DNA of 64,000 nucleotides from Streptomyces ficellus. GTDB taxonomy: Bacteria > Actinomycetota > Actinomycetes > Streptomycetales > Streptomycetaceae. A program made the position numbers and the translations under genes. Numbering within the stretch: position 1 is the first letter of the stretch; each line of letters begins with the position of its first letter. The notes below the pieces were generated by a model that worked only from the letters and a program-made list of their open reading frames with translations, did no database searches and was not told where the DNA came from. The stretch lies in assembly GCF_009739905.1 (NCBI RefSeq), contig NZ_CP034279.1, forward strand, positions 1,612,001 through 1,676,000. Direction: 5' to 3'. Positions 53,287 to 62,821 of the stretch are shown in pieces.

Positions 53287-53940
53287 TCAGATCCGGTAAC
53301 CGGAGCCCGGCACGGTGACGATCACCGGCGGCTCGCCGAGCTTGCGCCGCAGGGTCATCACCGTGACCCGCACGACGTTGGTGAACGGGTCGGTGTTCTC
53401 GTCCCAGGCCTTCTCCAGCAACTGCTCGGCCGAGACGACCGCGCCCTCGCTGCGCATCAGGACCTCCAGGACCGCGAATTCCTTCGGCGCCAGCTGGATC
53501 TCCTTGCCGTCCCGGAACACCTCGCGCCGGTTCGGGTCGAGCTTGATCCCGGCCCGCTCCAGGACGGGCGGCAGCGGCACCGTCGTCCGCCGGCCCAGTG
53601 CCCGGACCCGGGCGGTGAGCTCGCTGAACGCGAAGGGCTTGGGCAGGTAGTCGTCGGCGCCGATCTCCAGGCCCTCCACGCGGTCGCTGACGTCACCGGA
53701 GGCGGTGAGCATCAGGACGCGGGTCGGCATGCCCAGGTCGACGATCTTGCGGCAGACGTCGTCCCCGTGGACCAGCGGCAGGTCCCGGTCGAGGACGACC
53801 ACGTCGTAGTCGTTGACCCCGATGCGCTCCAGGGCTGCCGCCCCGTCGTACACGACGTCGACGGCCATGGCCTCCCGGCGCAATCCGGTGGCCACCGCAT
53901 CGGCGAGCAGCTGCTCGTCCTCGACGACGAGTACGCGCAC
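53287..53940 (-). CDS. cutR: Response regulator CutR
   Basis: A 217-residue OmpR/PhoB-type regulator. The receiver begins MRVLVVEDEQ, has D51 in VVVLDRDLPLVHGD and K in YLPKPFAFSEL. The winged helix includes EVLMRSEGAVVSAEQLLEKAWD and RVTVMTLRRKLGEP. Phosphorylated by CutS, it should control genes for extracytoplasmic protein quality. ATG at 53940 is followed by a typical N-terminus. Confidence 0.9.
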   Translation of the reverse strand: MRVLVVEDEQLLADAVATGLRREAMAVDVVYDGAAALERIGVNDYDVVVLDRDLPLVHGDDVCRKIVDLGMPTRVLMLTASGDVSDRVEGLEIGADDYLPKPFAFSELTARVRALGRRTTVPLPPVLERAGIKLDPNRREVFRDGKEIQLAPKEFAVLEVLMRSEGAVVSAEQLLEKAWDENTDPFTNVVRVTVMTLRRKLGEPPVIVTVPGSGYRI

Positions 53941-54264
53941 GGCGCTGTTCCTTCCTCCGAGCCCGGTTCCGGGCAGGTCGTCCGCACTGACTGTGCGTGT
54001 CCATCCTGCCCCGTACGCGCGTAAACCGGCTGTAAGGCGACCTGCGGGAGGCCGGACCCTCCTGGAGCGGTCCGGGAATCAACCGAATTCCCGGATGAGT
54101 TGAGGTTTCCGTGCGGAGGCCTCTGGGGAGGACGACTGCACACCCGAGATCACGCCCCGTATGTGGCGCGCCACAAATCGCTCTGCCCCAGAGGTGCAGT
54201 GCGTGATCGACCCACCACCCTCGGCACACCCCCGTGCCACCGACCCATGACGAGGGGGCGCACG
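53941..54264. promoter_or_regulatory. Divergent promoter region of cutRS and the 59-residue gene
   Basis: A 324-base spacer between genes pointing away from each other. The small gene has a GAGGGGG ribosome-binding sequence. No gene or clear promoter boxes are supported here. Confidence 0.45.
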
Positions 54265-54444
54265 ATGGACGCTTTCACCGCAGGACTGCTGCAGCGCATA
54301 AGGGCCACGGAGACCGACCTCACGAGGGCTCGCGAGACGGGAGACGACTTCCTGGCCGACGTCGAGCAGGCCGAGCTCGACGACCTGCACCGCCTCGCGG
54401 CGGAACACGGCGTGGAGATCGAGGTCACCACCGCGACCGCCTGA
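54265..54444 (+). CDS. Conserved small acidic protein (59 aa)
   Basis: MDAFTAGLLQRIRATETDL starts a 59-residue mostly helical acidic protein with a helix such as LADVEQAELDDLHRLAAEHG and an EIEVTTATA end. GAGGGGG lies 8 bases upstream of the ATG. Codon use is typical of real Streptomyces genes and a terminator follows. I know the pattern as a small conserved Streptomyces protein beside cutR, without known function. Confidence 0.75.
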   Translation: MDAFTAGLLQRIRATETDLTRARETGDDFLADVEQAELDDLHRLAAEHGVEIEVTTATA

Positions 54445-54475
54445 GAGCGCACGCCTGAGAGGCGAACGGCGCGCG

Positions 54476-54512
54476 GGCCCCGGCCGTCCTTCCCCTTCGG
54501 GACGCCGGGGCC
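54476..54512 (+). terminator. Terminator after the small gene
   Basis: A GC-rich stem (54476-54489 with 54499-54512, one bulged base) followed by TTT, just behind the 59-residue gene and before the convergent inositol monophosphatase gene. Confidence 0.75.
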
Positions 54513-54559
54513 TTTCGCTGCCCGGTTCCGGTGCCCGGGTTCGGGTGCCCGGGGGCCGG

Positions 54560-55369
54560 TCAGTCGTGCCAGGCGCCGAACTCCTCCAGGAGCGTCTGGA
54601 GCGGGGCGAAGACGCCCGGGGACGCCGCCACCGTCAGTTCGCCGGAGGGCCGGGCACCGGGGCGTCCGCCGGTGCGGGCCCCGGCTTCACGGGCGATCAG
54701 GTCGCCGGCCGCCAGGTCCCACGGGCTGAGCCCCCGCTCGTAGTACCCGTCGAGGCGGCCCGCGGCCACGTCGCACAGGTCGATCGCGGCGGAGCCGCCG
54801 CGCCGGATGTCCCGCAGCCGGGGGATCAGGCGCTGCGCCACGTCGGCCTGGTGGGCGCGGACCGCGGCCACGTAGTTGAAGCCCGTGGATACCAGGGCCT
54901 GGTCCAGCGGCGGGGCGGGCCGGCAGCGGACGGGCCGGTCGTTCAGGAAGGCGCCGCCGCCGAGCACCGCGCGGAACGTCTCGCCGCGCATCGGGGCCTC
55001 GACCACGCCCACCACGGTCTCGCCGCCCCGCTCGGCGGCGATGGAGACCGCCCAGGTCGGCAGGCCGTACAGGTAGTTCACGGTGCCGTCCAGGGGGTCG
55101 ACGACCCAGCGGACGCCGCTGGTGCCCTCCGTGGCGGCCCCCTCCTCGCCGAGGAGCCCGTCGTGGGGGCGGTGCTCGGCGAGGAAGGCGGTGATCAGCT
55201 TCTCGGCGGCGATGTCCATCTCGGTGACGACGTCGATGGGGCTCGACTTCGTCGCCGCGACGCCCAGGTCGGCCGGGCGGCCGTCCCGCAGGAGCGCGCC
55301 GGCCCGGCGCCCGGCCTCCAGGGCCAGGTCCAGGAGTTCGGTCAGGAGCGGGTCACGCGGGTCGGTCAC
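54560..55369 (-). CDS. Inositol monophosphatase family protein
   Basis: A 269-residue lithium-sensitive-type phosphatase. Metal-binding motifs are present: GEEGA with the Glu, WVVDPLDGTVNYLYG (DPLDGT), and WDLAAGDLIAREAG near the C-terminus. It hydrolyses inositol-1-phosphate or a related sugar or nucleotide phosphate in the cytoplasm. GTG at 55369 follows GAGGAG. It lies nine bases after the ferrochelatase gene on the same strand, forming an operon. Confidence 0.92.
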   Translation of the reverse strand: MTDPRDPLLTELLDLALEAGRRAGALLRDGRPADLGVAATKSSPIDVVTEMDIAAEKLITAFLAEHRPHDGLLGEEGAATEGTSGVRWVVDPLDGTVNYLYGLPTWAVSIAAERGGETVVGVVEAPMRGETFRAVLGGGAFLNDRPVRCRPAPPLDQALVSTGFNYVAAVRAHQADVAQRLIPRLRDIRRGGSAAIDLCDVAAGRLDGYYERGLSPWDLAAGDLIAREAGARTGGRPGARPSGELTVAASPGVFAPLQTLLEEFGAWHD

Positions 55370-55378
55370 GGCGTCTCC

Positions 55379-56530
55379 TCACGCGTACGGGCTGTCGGCG
55401 CCGGCCGCGGCGGGGCGCTCCGCGCGGGCCGGGCAGCAGCCGATGGGGCACAGGTCGTGCGACGGGCCGAGGGCGCCCAGCGCGCACCGCTCCACGGCCG
55501 TCCCCCGCTCGGCGGCCGCCCGCTCCAGGACCAGGTCCCGGACGGCGGCGGCGAAGCGCGGGTCGTCACCCACGGTGGCCGACCTGCGCACGGGCAGGCC
55601 CAGCTCGGCGGCCTTGGCGGTGGCCTCCGTGTCCAGGTCGTACAGGACCTCCATGTGGTCGGAGACGAACCCGATCGGGACCATGACGACCGCCGGTGCG
55701 CCCGCGCCGTGCAGGGCCTCCAGGTGGTCGCAGATGTCGGGCTCCAGCCACGGGATGTGCGGGGCGCCGCTGCGGGACTGGTAGACCAGCTCCCAGGGGT
55801 GCTCGACGCCCGTCTCGTCCCGGACGGCGTCGGCGACCAGCCGGGCGACCTCCAGGTGCTCCCTGACGTACGCGCCGCCCTCGCCGTGCTCGCCGGCCGG
55901 GCCCGAGGTGTCGGCGGCGGAGGTCGGGATGGAGTGCGTGGTGAAGGCCAGGTGCGCGCCCGCGCGGACGGACTCGTCGAGCTGGGCCAGCGACTCCAGG
56001 ACGCCGTCGACCATGGGCCGCACGAACCCGGCGTGGTTGAAGTAGTGCCGCAGCTTGTCGACCCGGGGCAGCGGCAGCCCCTCCGCCTCCAGCGCGGCCA
56101 GGGCGTCCGCCAGGTTCTCGCGGTACTGGCGGCAGCCGGAGTACGAGGCGTAGGCGCTGGTGGCGAGGACGGCGATGCGGCGGCGGCCGTCGGTGACCAT
56201 CTCCCGCAGGGTGTCGGTGAGGTACGGCGCCCAGTTCCGGTTTCCCCAGTACACGGGCAGGTCCAGGCCCGAGTCCGCGAAGTCCTTGCGCAGCGCGGCG
56301 AGCAGCGCGCGGTTCTGGTCGTTGATCGGGCTGACGCCGCCGAAGAGGAAGTAGTGCTGCCCCACTTCCTTCAGGCGTTCCTTGGGGATGCCCCTTCCCC
56401 GGGTCACGTTCTCCAGGAAGGGGACCACGTCGTCGGGGCCCTCGGGCCCGCCGAAGGAGAGCAGCAGCAGCGCGTCGTACGGGGCGGGATCGCGCTGATC
56501 GGACACGGGGTCGGCCATGGCATCGGACAT
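55379..56530 (-). CDS. hemH: Ferrochelatase (coproporphyrin type)
   Basis: A 383-residue ferrochelatase that inserts iron into a porphyrin; in actinobacteria this is coproporphyrin III (also called CpfC). Recognisable motifs are [52 protein letters not shown] and the FTTHSIP histidine motif. The C-terminus has a cysteine cluster ([20 protein letters not shown]) that in related enzymes holds a 2Fe-2S cluster; read it as C, C and CC spaced 12 and 2. The ATG at 56530 gives the usual N-terminus. Confidence 0.94.
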   Translation of the reverse strand: MSDAMADPVSDQRDPAPYDALLLLSFGGPEGPDDVVPFLENVTRGRGIPKERLKEVGQHYFLFGGVSPINDQNRALLAALRKDFADSGLDLPVYWGNRNWAPYLTDTLREMVTDGRRRIAVLATSAYASYSGCRQYRENLADALAALEAEGLPLPRVDKLRHYFNHAGFVRPMVDGVLESLAQLDESVRAGAHLAFTTHSIPTSAADTSGPAGEHGEGGAYVREHLEVARLVADAVRDETGVEHPWELVYQSRSGAPHIPWLEPDICDHLEALHGAGAPAVVMVPIGFVSDHMEVLYDLDTEATAKAAELGLPVRRSATVGDDPRFAAAVRDLVLERAAAERGTAVERCALGALGPSHDLCPIGCCPARAERPAAAGADSPYA

Positions 56531-56680
56531 GGGATCGATCCTGCCACCAGGGTCGGACAGCCGGGAAACCGCCGTGCACCGTCACCCTTTCGGACGTAAC
56601 CTGTGAAGGCTGCCCATACGCCTTACGCCACGCGGACGCCCTACGCCGCGCGCCCTGTGCCTCACCTGCCGGAGTACCCC

Positions 56681-57940
56681 TTGCCCAGTCCCTACCGCGC
56701 GATCTTCTCCGCCCCCGGAACGGTGGGGTTCTCCGCAGCCGGCTTCATCGGCCGGATGCCGCTGGCCATGATGGGCATCGGCATCGTCACGATGATCTCC
56801 CAGCTCACCGGGCGCTACGGCCTGGCCGGCGCGCTCTCCGCGACGCTCGCCGTGTCGGCCGCCGTGCTCGGCCCGCAGGTCTCGCGGCTGGTCGACCGGT
56901 ACGGGCAGCGGCGGGTGCTGCGCCCGGCCACGCTGATCACGGTGGCGGCCGTGGCGGGGCTGCTGGTGTGCGCGAAGCTGGAGCTGCCCGAGTGGACGCT
57001 GTTTGTGTTCTCGGCGTGCGCCGGCAGCGTCCCCAGCATCGGCGCGATGACCCGGGCCCGGTGGGCGACGATCTACCGGGGCGCGCCGCGTGAGCTGCAC
57101 ACCGCGTACTCGTTCGAGTCGATCGTCGACGAGGTGTGCTTCATCTTCGGCCCGATCGTCTCCATCGGACTGTCGACCGTGTGGTTCCCGGAGGCGGGCC
57201 CGCTGCTGGCCGCCGTGTTCCTGGCGGCGGGTGTCTGGTGGCTGACGGCGCAGCGGGCCACCGAGCCGAAGCCGCATCCGATCGAGCAGCACACCGGTGG
57301 TTCGGCGCTGCGCTCCCCCGGCCTGCAGGTGCTGGTGGCCGCGTTCGTCGCGACCGGCACGATCTTCGGCGCGGTGGACGTGGTGACGGTGGCGTTCGCC
57401 GAGGAGTCGGGCCACAAGGCCGCGGCCAGCCTGGTGCTGGCGGTGTACGCGCTGGGCTCGTGCCTGGCGGGCGCGGTCTTCGGCCTGCTGCACCTCAAGG
57501 GCGAGCCGTCCCGCAGGTGGGTCGTGGGCGTGTGTGCGATGGCCGTGAGTATGATCCCCCTCCAACTGGCCGGGAACCTGCCTGTCCTGGCCGTGGCGCT
57601 CTTTGTCGCGGGCCTCGCCATCGCGCCGACGATGGTGACGACCATGGCCCTCGTCGAGGCCCACGTACCGCGCACCAAACTGACCGAGGGCATGTCCTGG
57701 ACGGGTACCGGGCTCGCGGTCGGCGTGGCGCTCGGCTCCTCGGCCGCCGGCTGGGTGGTCGACGCGCACGGAGCGGCCGCGGGGTACGCGGTGCCCGGCG
57801 TCGCGGGAGTGCTCGCGGCCGTGGTGGCGTTCCTGGGGTACCGCCGGCTGCGCAGGCCGGTGCCGACGCGGGAGGGGCAGGGGCAGCGTGAGCAGCGCGA
57901 GCAGGACCCGGATCAGCCGGAGCAGCAGCACGTGGCGTAA
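56681..57940 (+). CDS. MFS transporter
   Basis: A 419-residue major facilitator with about twelve membrane helices, for example LAMMGIGIVTMISQL, AALSATLAVSAAVLGPQVSR-type helix 2 (seen as SATLAVSAAVLGPQVSR), DRYGQRRVLRP as loop 2-3 motif and VALFVAGLAIAPTMVTTMAL. I prefer the TTG at 56681 (PSPYRAIFSAP) with GGAG seven bases upstream; a GTG at 56603 in the same frame would add 26 atypical residues. The C-terminal tail is charged and overlaps the next gene by 53 bases. Substrate unknown. Confidence 0.85.
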   Translation: MPSPYRAIFSAPGTVGFSAAGFIGRMPLAMMGIGIVTMISQLTGRYGLAGALSATLAVSAAVLGPQVSRLVDRYGQRRVLRPATLITVAAVAGLLVCAKLELPEWTLFVFSACAGSVPSIGAMTRARWATIYRGAPRELHTAYSFESIVDEVCFIFGPIVSIGLSTVWFPEAGPLLAAVFLAAGVWWLTAQRATEPKPHPIEQHTGGSALRSPGLQVLVAAFVATGTIFGAVDVVTVAFAEESGHKAAASLVLAVYALGSCLAGAVFGLLHLKGEPSRRWVVGVCAMAVSMIPLQLAGNLPVLAVALFVAGLAIAPTMVTTMALVEAHVPRTKLTEGMSWTGTGLAVGVALGSSAAGWVVDAHGAAAGYAVPGVAGVLAAVVAFLGYRRLRRPVPTREGQGQREQREQDPDQPEQQHVA

Positions 57941-59228
57941 CTGGGCGGGGAACGTGTCCGCCAGGCCCGTACGGGAAGCCCGTCCCGCCTCGGTGCGGGA
58001 GCTGGCGGACACGGTCCGCGGCGCCGCCGAGGAGGGCCTGCGGGTCAAGACGGTGGGGACGGGGCACTCGTTCACGTCGATAGCGGCCACCGACGGCGTA
58101 CTGATCCGTCCCGACCTGCTGACCGGCATCCGGCGCGTCGACCGGCGCGGGCTGACCGTGACCGTGGAATCCGGCACCTCCCTGAAGCGGCTGAACGCGG
58201 CCCTCGCGCGGGAGGGCCTCTCGCTCACCAACATGGGCGACATCATGGAGCAGACGGTGGCGGGCGCCATCAGCACCGGCACGCACGGCACGGGGCGGGA
58301 CTCGGCGTCGATCGCGGCGCAGATCAGGGAGCTGGAGCTGGTCACGGCGGACGGCCGCATCCTGACCTGCTCGGAGAAGGGGACCGACGAGGAGCGCGCC
58401 GTCTTCGCGGCGGCGCGGATCGGGCTGGGCGCGCTGGGGGTCGTCTCGGCCATCACGTTCGCCGTGGAGCCGATCTTCCTGCTCGCCGCGCGCGAGGAGC
58501 CGATGACCTTCGACCGGGTCACCGCGGAGTTCGACGCGCTGCACGCGGAGAACGAGCACTTCGAGTTCTACTGGTTCCCGCACACCGGCAACTGCAACAC
58601 CAAGCGCAACAATCGCAGCGCGGGGCCCGCCGCCCCGCCCGGGCGGGTCAGCGGCTGGATCGAGGACGAGCTGCTCTCCAACGGGCTCTTCCAGGTGGTG
58701 AACTCGGTCGGCCGGGCGGTGCCCGCGGCCGTCCCCGCGATCGCCAAGCTCTCCAGCCGCGCCCTGTCCGCGCGCACGTACACGGACATCCCCTACAAGG
58801 TGTTCACCAGTCCGCGCCGCGTGCGGTTCGTGGAGATGGAGTACGCGCTCCCCCGGGAGGCCGCCGTCGGCGCGCTGCGCGAACTGAAGGCCATGGTCGA
58901 CCGGTCGCCCCTGCGCGTCAGCTTCCCCGTGGAGGTCCGGACGGCACCCGCGGACGACATCACCCTCTCGACGGCGTCGGGGAGGGAGACGGCGTACATC
59001 GCGGTGCACATGTACAAGGGCACTCCCTACCGGTCGTACTTCACCGCCGCGGAGCGGATCATGACGGCCCACGGCGGGCGGCCGCACTGGGGCAAGCTGC
59101 ACACGCGGGACGCCGGGTACTTCGCGGAGGTCTATCCGCGGTTCGGTGAGTTCACCGCGCTGCGTGACCGGCTGGACCCGGACCGGGTGTTCGACAACGA
59201 CTACCTGCGGCGGGTCCTGGGCGCCTGA
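57888..59228 (+). CDS. D-arabinono-1,4-lactone oxidase family protein (FAD-linked)
   Basis: A 446-residue vanillyl-alcohol-oxidase-type flavoenzyme. The FAD domain has TVGTGHSFTSIA and ISTGTHGTG, and the C-terminal ALO domain ends with HWGKLHTRD, which holds the catalytic His and Lys of aldonolactone oxidases, then DRLDPDRVFDNDYLRRVLG. It oxidises a sugar lactone or alditol with oxygen; the exact substrate is open. The GTG at 57888 lies inside the MFS gene, so the two are translated together; a start at a later codon cannot be excluded. Confidence 0.9.
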   Translation: MSSASRTRISRSSSTWRNWAGNVSARPVREARPASVRELADTVRGAAEEGLRVKTVGTGHSFTSIAATDGVLIRPDLLTGIRRVDRRGLTVTVESGTSLKRLNAALAREGLSLTNMGDIMEQTVAGAISTGTHGTGRDSASIAAQIRELELVTADGRILTCSEKGTDEERAVFAAARIGLGALGVVSAITFAVEPIFLLAAREEPMTFDRVTAEFDALHAENEHFEFYWFPHTGNCNTKRNNRSAGPAAPPGRVSGWIEDELLSNGLFQVVNSVGRAVPAAVPAIAKLSSRALSARTYTDIPYKVFTSPRRVRFVEMEYALPREAAVGALRELKAMVDRSPLRVSFPVEVRTAPADDITLSTASGRETAYIAVHMYKGTPYRSYFTAAERIMTAHGGRPHWGKLHTRDAGYFAEVYPRFGEFTALRDRLDPDRVFDNDYLRRVLGA

Positions 59229-59231
59229 CGG

Positions 59232-60107
59232 TCACCGCGCCGGGCCGTCGGCCGCGCCGGAGGACGGGGCCGGGGCGGGGGCGGCCGGCGGTGCGGGCGC
59301 GGAGGCCGCGGGGCCGTCCGGTTCCGAAGGCGCCGGGGCCGGCGGCGGGGTGCCGTCGCCGGTGTCCCCTTGTCCGGGGTCCGGGGTGCTCGGCGTGGGC
59401 GTGGGTGTGGGGGTGTCTCCCGGCCGTGACGGTTCGGAACGGCGCGGTTGCGGCTGCTCCTGCGGGGTCCCCTGCTGGTCCGGCCGCTGGTCCGTTCCCC
59501 GGCCCGGTCGCTGGTCCGTCCCCCGGTCCGGGTCGCCGGGCGGCGGGGTGGCGGGCTGCCGGGGGCCGGGGTCACCCCCGCGCACGACGCCGCTGATGGT
59601 CGTACCCCTGCCGCCGCTGAGGTCCTGACCGGACATCAGCTCGTACGCGGTGATGCCCGCCATGGCCACGCCGAAGACCAGGGCCGCCGCGATCGCCGAA
59701 CGTTTCCAGCCACGCACCCGGGTGCCGTACGTCGTGGCCGTGCCGAACTCCCCGCCGGAGTTGGTCGGTACGGCGGCCCGGCGGGCCCTGGGCCGGGTCC
59801 CCGGCGTCGTGACGTCGCGTACCCGCTCTCCCGTGCTCCTGAGGAGCTGCTGGAGGACCGAACCGCCGCACGTGGCGATGACGCTGATGACGCCCGCGCC
59901 CAGGACCGTGCCGTACACGCCCATTTTCGAGGCCAGTTTGGCGGCCACCACGGCGGCCACCGCGCTGCCGGCGACCTGGGCGGCGTTCAGGTCGAGTCGC
60001 TTCCTCTCCTTCCGCGCCCTTTCCTCCCGCGCCCCTTTCGTCCCGGTTTTCCGCGTGTACACCTTCTCGTCCACCTCTAGCATCGGTTCACCCATCTGTC
60101 CCAGCAT
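59232..60107 (-). CDS. Hypothetical membrane protein with long proline-rich outer tail
   Basis: A protein of up to 291 residues with three likely hydrophobic segments (QVAGSAVAAVVAAKLASKM, YGTVLGAGVISVIATCGG and SAIAAALVFGVAMAGITAY). The last ~125 residues are Pro/Asp/Thr/Gly-rich low complexity (PTPTPTPSTPDPGQGD), probably outside the membrane. No enzyme motif is seen. Three ATG codons (60107, 60095, 60083) are possible starts and none has a strong ribosome-binding site, so the N-terminus is uncertain. It is convergent with the oxidase gene. Confidence 0.72.
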   Translation of the reverse strand: MLGQMGEPMLEVDEKVYTRKTGTKGAREERARKERKRLDLNAAQVAGSAVAAVVAAKLASKMGVYGTVLGAGVISVIATCGGSVLQQLLRSTGERVRDVTTPGTRPRARRAAVPTNSGGEFGTATTYGTRVRGWKRSAIAAALVFGVAMAGITAYELMSGQDLSGGRGTTISGVVRGGDPGPRQPATPPPGDPDRGTDQRPGRGTDQRPDQQGTPQEQPQPRRSEPSRPGDTPTPTPTPSTPDPGQGDTGDGTPPPAPAPSEPDGPAASAPAPPAAPAPAPSSGAADGPAR

Positions 60108-60124
60108 GCAAGGAGAGGAGACTT

Positions 60125-60382
60125 ATGGGCGAAGCGAATAGTTCCATTTCTGTGGATTCTGTGAAGGACGCCACGTATGACGAGCGGTCAGCGCATTCAA
60201 CTGCCGTACGCGGGGAGAACTTCGGCGGCGTGCCGGTCCACCCAGGTGGCCCGAATGGAGTACTGTGGCGAGCCCTGGAGCCCGATCCCTTTCGGGTGTC
60301 CGGGACCAACGGGAGGGGGCCGAAAACGGCACTCGTTCCGGCGGCGCCGCAGCACCACACGGCCGCCTGCTGCACAGAGTGA
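60125..60382 (+). CDS. Possible small protein (85 aa) upstream of sepH
   Basis: ATG at 60125 follows AGGAGAGGAG, one of the best ribosome-binding sites in the window. The product begins MGEANSSISVDSVKDATYDE and ends HTAACCTE. It lacks strong third-position GC bias, which is unusual here, and I do not recognise a family. It lies 17 bases from the divergent membrane-protein gene, so it may be a real small gene or part of a leader for sepH. Confidence 0.4.
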   Translation: MGEANSSISVDSVKDATYDERSAHSTAVRGENFGGVPVHPGGPNGVLWRALEPDPFRVSGTNGRGPKTALVPAAPQHHTAACCTE

Positions 60383-60561
60383 CCACACCGGTCACCCTGC
60401 GTTGCGAATAGGTAACCGTGCCATAACGGCGTTCCAGGGCCCATGCCCGACACGCCGGGCAACTCGGCAAGGTTGTGGCAGGCTGCACCCGGGCAGGCCA
60501 CACTCGACTAGCGGAAGCAGCGACGCAGGTGACGTCGGCAGGCACCACCCGGGAGGTCCCC

Positions 60562-61605
60562 ATGCCCGAACTGCGTGTCGTGGCCGTCTCCAACGACGGC
60601 ACACGACTGGTGCTGAAGGCTGCTGACAGCACGGAGTACACGCTTCCGATCGACGAGCGGCTGCGCGCCGCCGTCCGCAACGACCGCGCCCGCCTCGGCC
60701 AGATCGAGATCGAGGTGGAGAGCCACCTCCGCCCCCGCGACATCCAGGCGCGTATACGCGCTGGTGCCTCCGCGGAAGAGGTCGCCCAGCTCGCCGGCAT
60801 CCCCGTCGAACGGGTACGCCGCTTCGAGGGCCCCGTCCTCGCGGAGCGCGCCTTCATGGCGGAGCGCGCCCGGAAGACCCCCGTACGCCGTCCCGGCGAG
60901 AACACCGGCCCCCAGCTGGGCGAGGCGGTGCAGGAGCGGCTGCTGCTGCGCGGCGCCGACAAGGACACGGTCGTCTGGGACTCCTGGCGCCGCGACGACG
61001 GCACCTGGGAAGTCCTGCTGGTCTACCGGGTGGCCGGTGAGGTCCACTCGGCGAGCTGGACGTACGACCCGCCCCGGCGGCTGGTGCAGGCCGTGGACGA
61101 CGAGGCGCGCGCGCTGATCGGCGAGACCGACGACGCGGTGGCCGTCCAGGAGCCGAGCTTCCCCTTCGTCCCGCGCATCGCCCGCCTTCCGCGCGACCGG
61201 CCGCTGGACCGTGCCCTGGACCGGCAGATCGAGCGCCCGGCCCCGGTCCCGGCCCCCGAGCCGGAGGAGGAGCCCGAGCGGGACTCGCTGACCAGCCTGC
61301 TGGAGGCGGTGCCGAGCTTCCGGGGCGACCTGGTCGTTCCCGACCGCCCGGCCGTCGAACCGCCGGCGACCGAGCCCGACCTGGAACCGGACGCGGAGGA
61401 GCCCCCGGCCCCCGCCGCCTCCGCGGGCGCCGGCTCGGCGTACGCGGACGTCCTGATGCCCCGCGCGGTGAGTGGTCACCGCGACCGCCTCACCGGCACG
61501 ACCGACCGTCAGGCCGAGGCGGACGGCGTCCGCCCCGGCCGCCGCGCGGCGGTCCCCAGCTGGGACGAGATCGTCTTCGGCACGCGCCGCAAGAAGCAGG
61601 AGTAA
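60562..61605 (+). CDS. sepH: Septation protein SepH (DUF3071)
   Basis: A 347-residue cell-division protein. The N-terminal domain (MPELRVVAVSNDGTRLVL to about residue 110) is the DUF3071 fold with a helix-turn-helix (ASAEEVAQLAGIPVERVRRF). A long acidic and proline-rich linker follows, and the C-terminus ends with SWDEIVFGTRRKK, the conserved SepH tail. SepH binds FtsZ and promotes filament assembly at the septum in actinobacteria. ATG at 60562 follows GGGAGG. It is followed by a hairpin terminator. Confidence 0.9.
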   Translation: MPELRVVAVSNDGTRLVLKAADSTEYTLPIDERLRAAVRNDRARLGQIEIEVESHLRPRDIQARIRAGASAEEVAQLAGIPVERVRRFEGPVLAERAFMAERARKTPVRRPGENTGPQLGEAVQERLLLRGADKDTVVWDSWRRDDGTWEVLLVYRVAGEVHSASWTYDPPRRLVQAVDDEARALIGETDDAVAVQEPSFPFVPRIARLPRDRPLDRALDRQIERPAPVPAPEPEEEPERDSLTSLLEAVPSFRGDLVVPDRPAVEPPATEPDLEPDAEEPPAPAASAGAGSAYADVLMPRAVSGHRDRLTGTTDRQAEADGVRPGRRAAVPSWDEIVFGTRRKKQE

Positions 61606-61608
61606 CGA

Positions 61609-61639
61609 CCGCCCGGGGACACGGCCGGGTCCCGGGCGG
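61609..61639. terminator. Terminator after sepH
   Basis: CCGCCCGGG (61609-61617) pairs with CCCGGGCGG (61631-61639) just behind the sepH stop codon. The sulfurtransferase gene converges on it from the right. Confidence 0.75.
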
Positions 61640-61689
61640 AACGTTCGGCCCCGCCCTCCGGGCGGACGACGCTACTTTCGAATCACGCC

Positions 61690-62517
61690 CTAGCCGCGTT
61701 CCGGGCCCGTGGCGACCGGGCGGGTCGGGTCGGAGGACCACTCGGACCAGGAGCCCGCGTACAGCGCGGCCCGGATGCCGGCGAGCTCCAGGGCCAGGAC
61801 CTCGTGGGCGCCCGAGACACCGGAACCGCAGTACACGCCGACCTCCGGGGCGTCGGTCGCGCCCAGGTGCTTGAAGCGGGCGGCCAGCGTCTCGGGCGGC
61901 AGGTAGCGCCCGTCGGCGTCGGCGTTCTCCGTGGTCGGGGCCGAGACCGCGCCCGGGATGTGCCCGCCCACGGGGTCGATCGGCTCCACCTCGCCGCGGT
62001 ACCGCTCCCCCGCCCGCGCGTCCAGCAGCAGACCCGTCCGCGCCAGGGCCGCCGCGCCGTCCGCGTCCAGCAGGGGCAGCGCGCCGGGCTCGGGCGCGAA
62101 GTCGCCGGTCACGGGCGTCGGCGTGCCGGTCGACAGCTCGCCCCGCCAGGCGGCGAGGCCACCGTCCAGGACCCGTACGTCCGGATGTCCCGTCCAGCGC
62201 AGCAGCCACCAGGCGCGGGCGGCGCCCCAGCCCTGGCCGCCGTCGTAGGCGACGACCCGCGAGTCGGCGCGGACGCCCGCGCGGCGCATCACCGCGCCGA
62301 ACTCCGCCACGTCCGGCAGCGGGTGCCGGCCCCCGGTGCCGGGCGGGCCCGCCAGCTCGGTGTCGAGGTCGACGTACACCGCGCCCGGAATGTGCCCCGC
62401 CTCGTACGACGGCCGGCCGGGCGGGCCGCCGAGCTGCCAGCGGACGTCCAGGAGGACCGGGGGGCGCGCGCCGGCCAGCTCGTCGACGAGTTCGGGTGCC
62501 GAGATGATGGGGTTCAT
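61690..62517 (-). CDS. Sulfurtransferase (tandem rhodanese domains)
   Basis: A 275-residue thiosulfate/3-mercaptopyruvate sulfurtransferase. The N-terminal rhodanese domain begins LLDVRW and includes YEAGHIPGAVYVDLD. The catalytic C-terminal domain has LLDARAGERYRGE and the active-site loop VYCGSGVSGAHE with the persulfide-forming cysteine; CGSGVS is nearer to mercaptopyruvate than to thiosulfate enzymes. ATG at 62517 with GAGG nine bases upstream is preferred to the ATG three codons earlier. Located beside sepH, as in other Streptomyces. Confidence 0.92.
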   Translation of the reverse strand: MNPIISAPELVDELAGARPPVLLDVRWQLGGPPGRPSYEAGHIPGAVYVDLDTELAGPPGTGGRHPLPDVAEFGAVMRRAGVRADSRVVAYDGGQGWGAARAWWLLRWTGHPDVRVLDGGLAAWRGELSTGTPTPVTGDFAPEPGALPLLDADGAAALARTGLLLDARAGERYRGEVEPIDPVGGHIPGAVSAPTTENADADGRYLPPETLAARFKHLGATDAPEVGVYCGSGVSGAHEVLALELAGIRAALYAGSWSEWSSDPTRPVATGPERG

Positions 62518-62821
62518 GACGTCCATCCTCGCGCAGACGCCGCGGCGCCGGGCGCACGGCCGGAAGACCGGAGGCCGTGGCAGGGATGGGCGCCGATTTT
62601 TCGGGCATCCTCCTGCGGGATCGCGCCAATCCACGGCGCGGCCGGGACGCACCGCGCGGCCCTTGGTGCGAGCATCTGACGGGGCGTACGGCCGGGCCTC
62701 CAGCCGGTCACCGGCGCTTCACCGGTGACGCGCGCCGGCGGCCGCTTCCGGCGGCGCGCACCGGCACGGCACACGCCCGGTCCCCGCACGGCCACGACGA
62801 TGGTCCGAGGAGAGAGTGACG

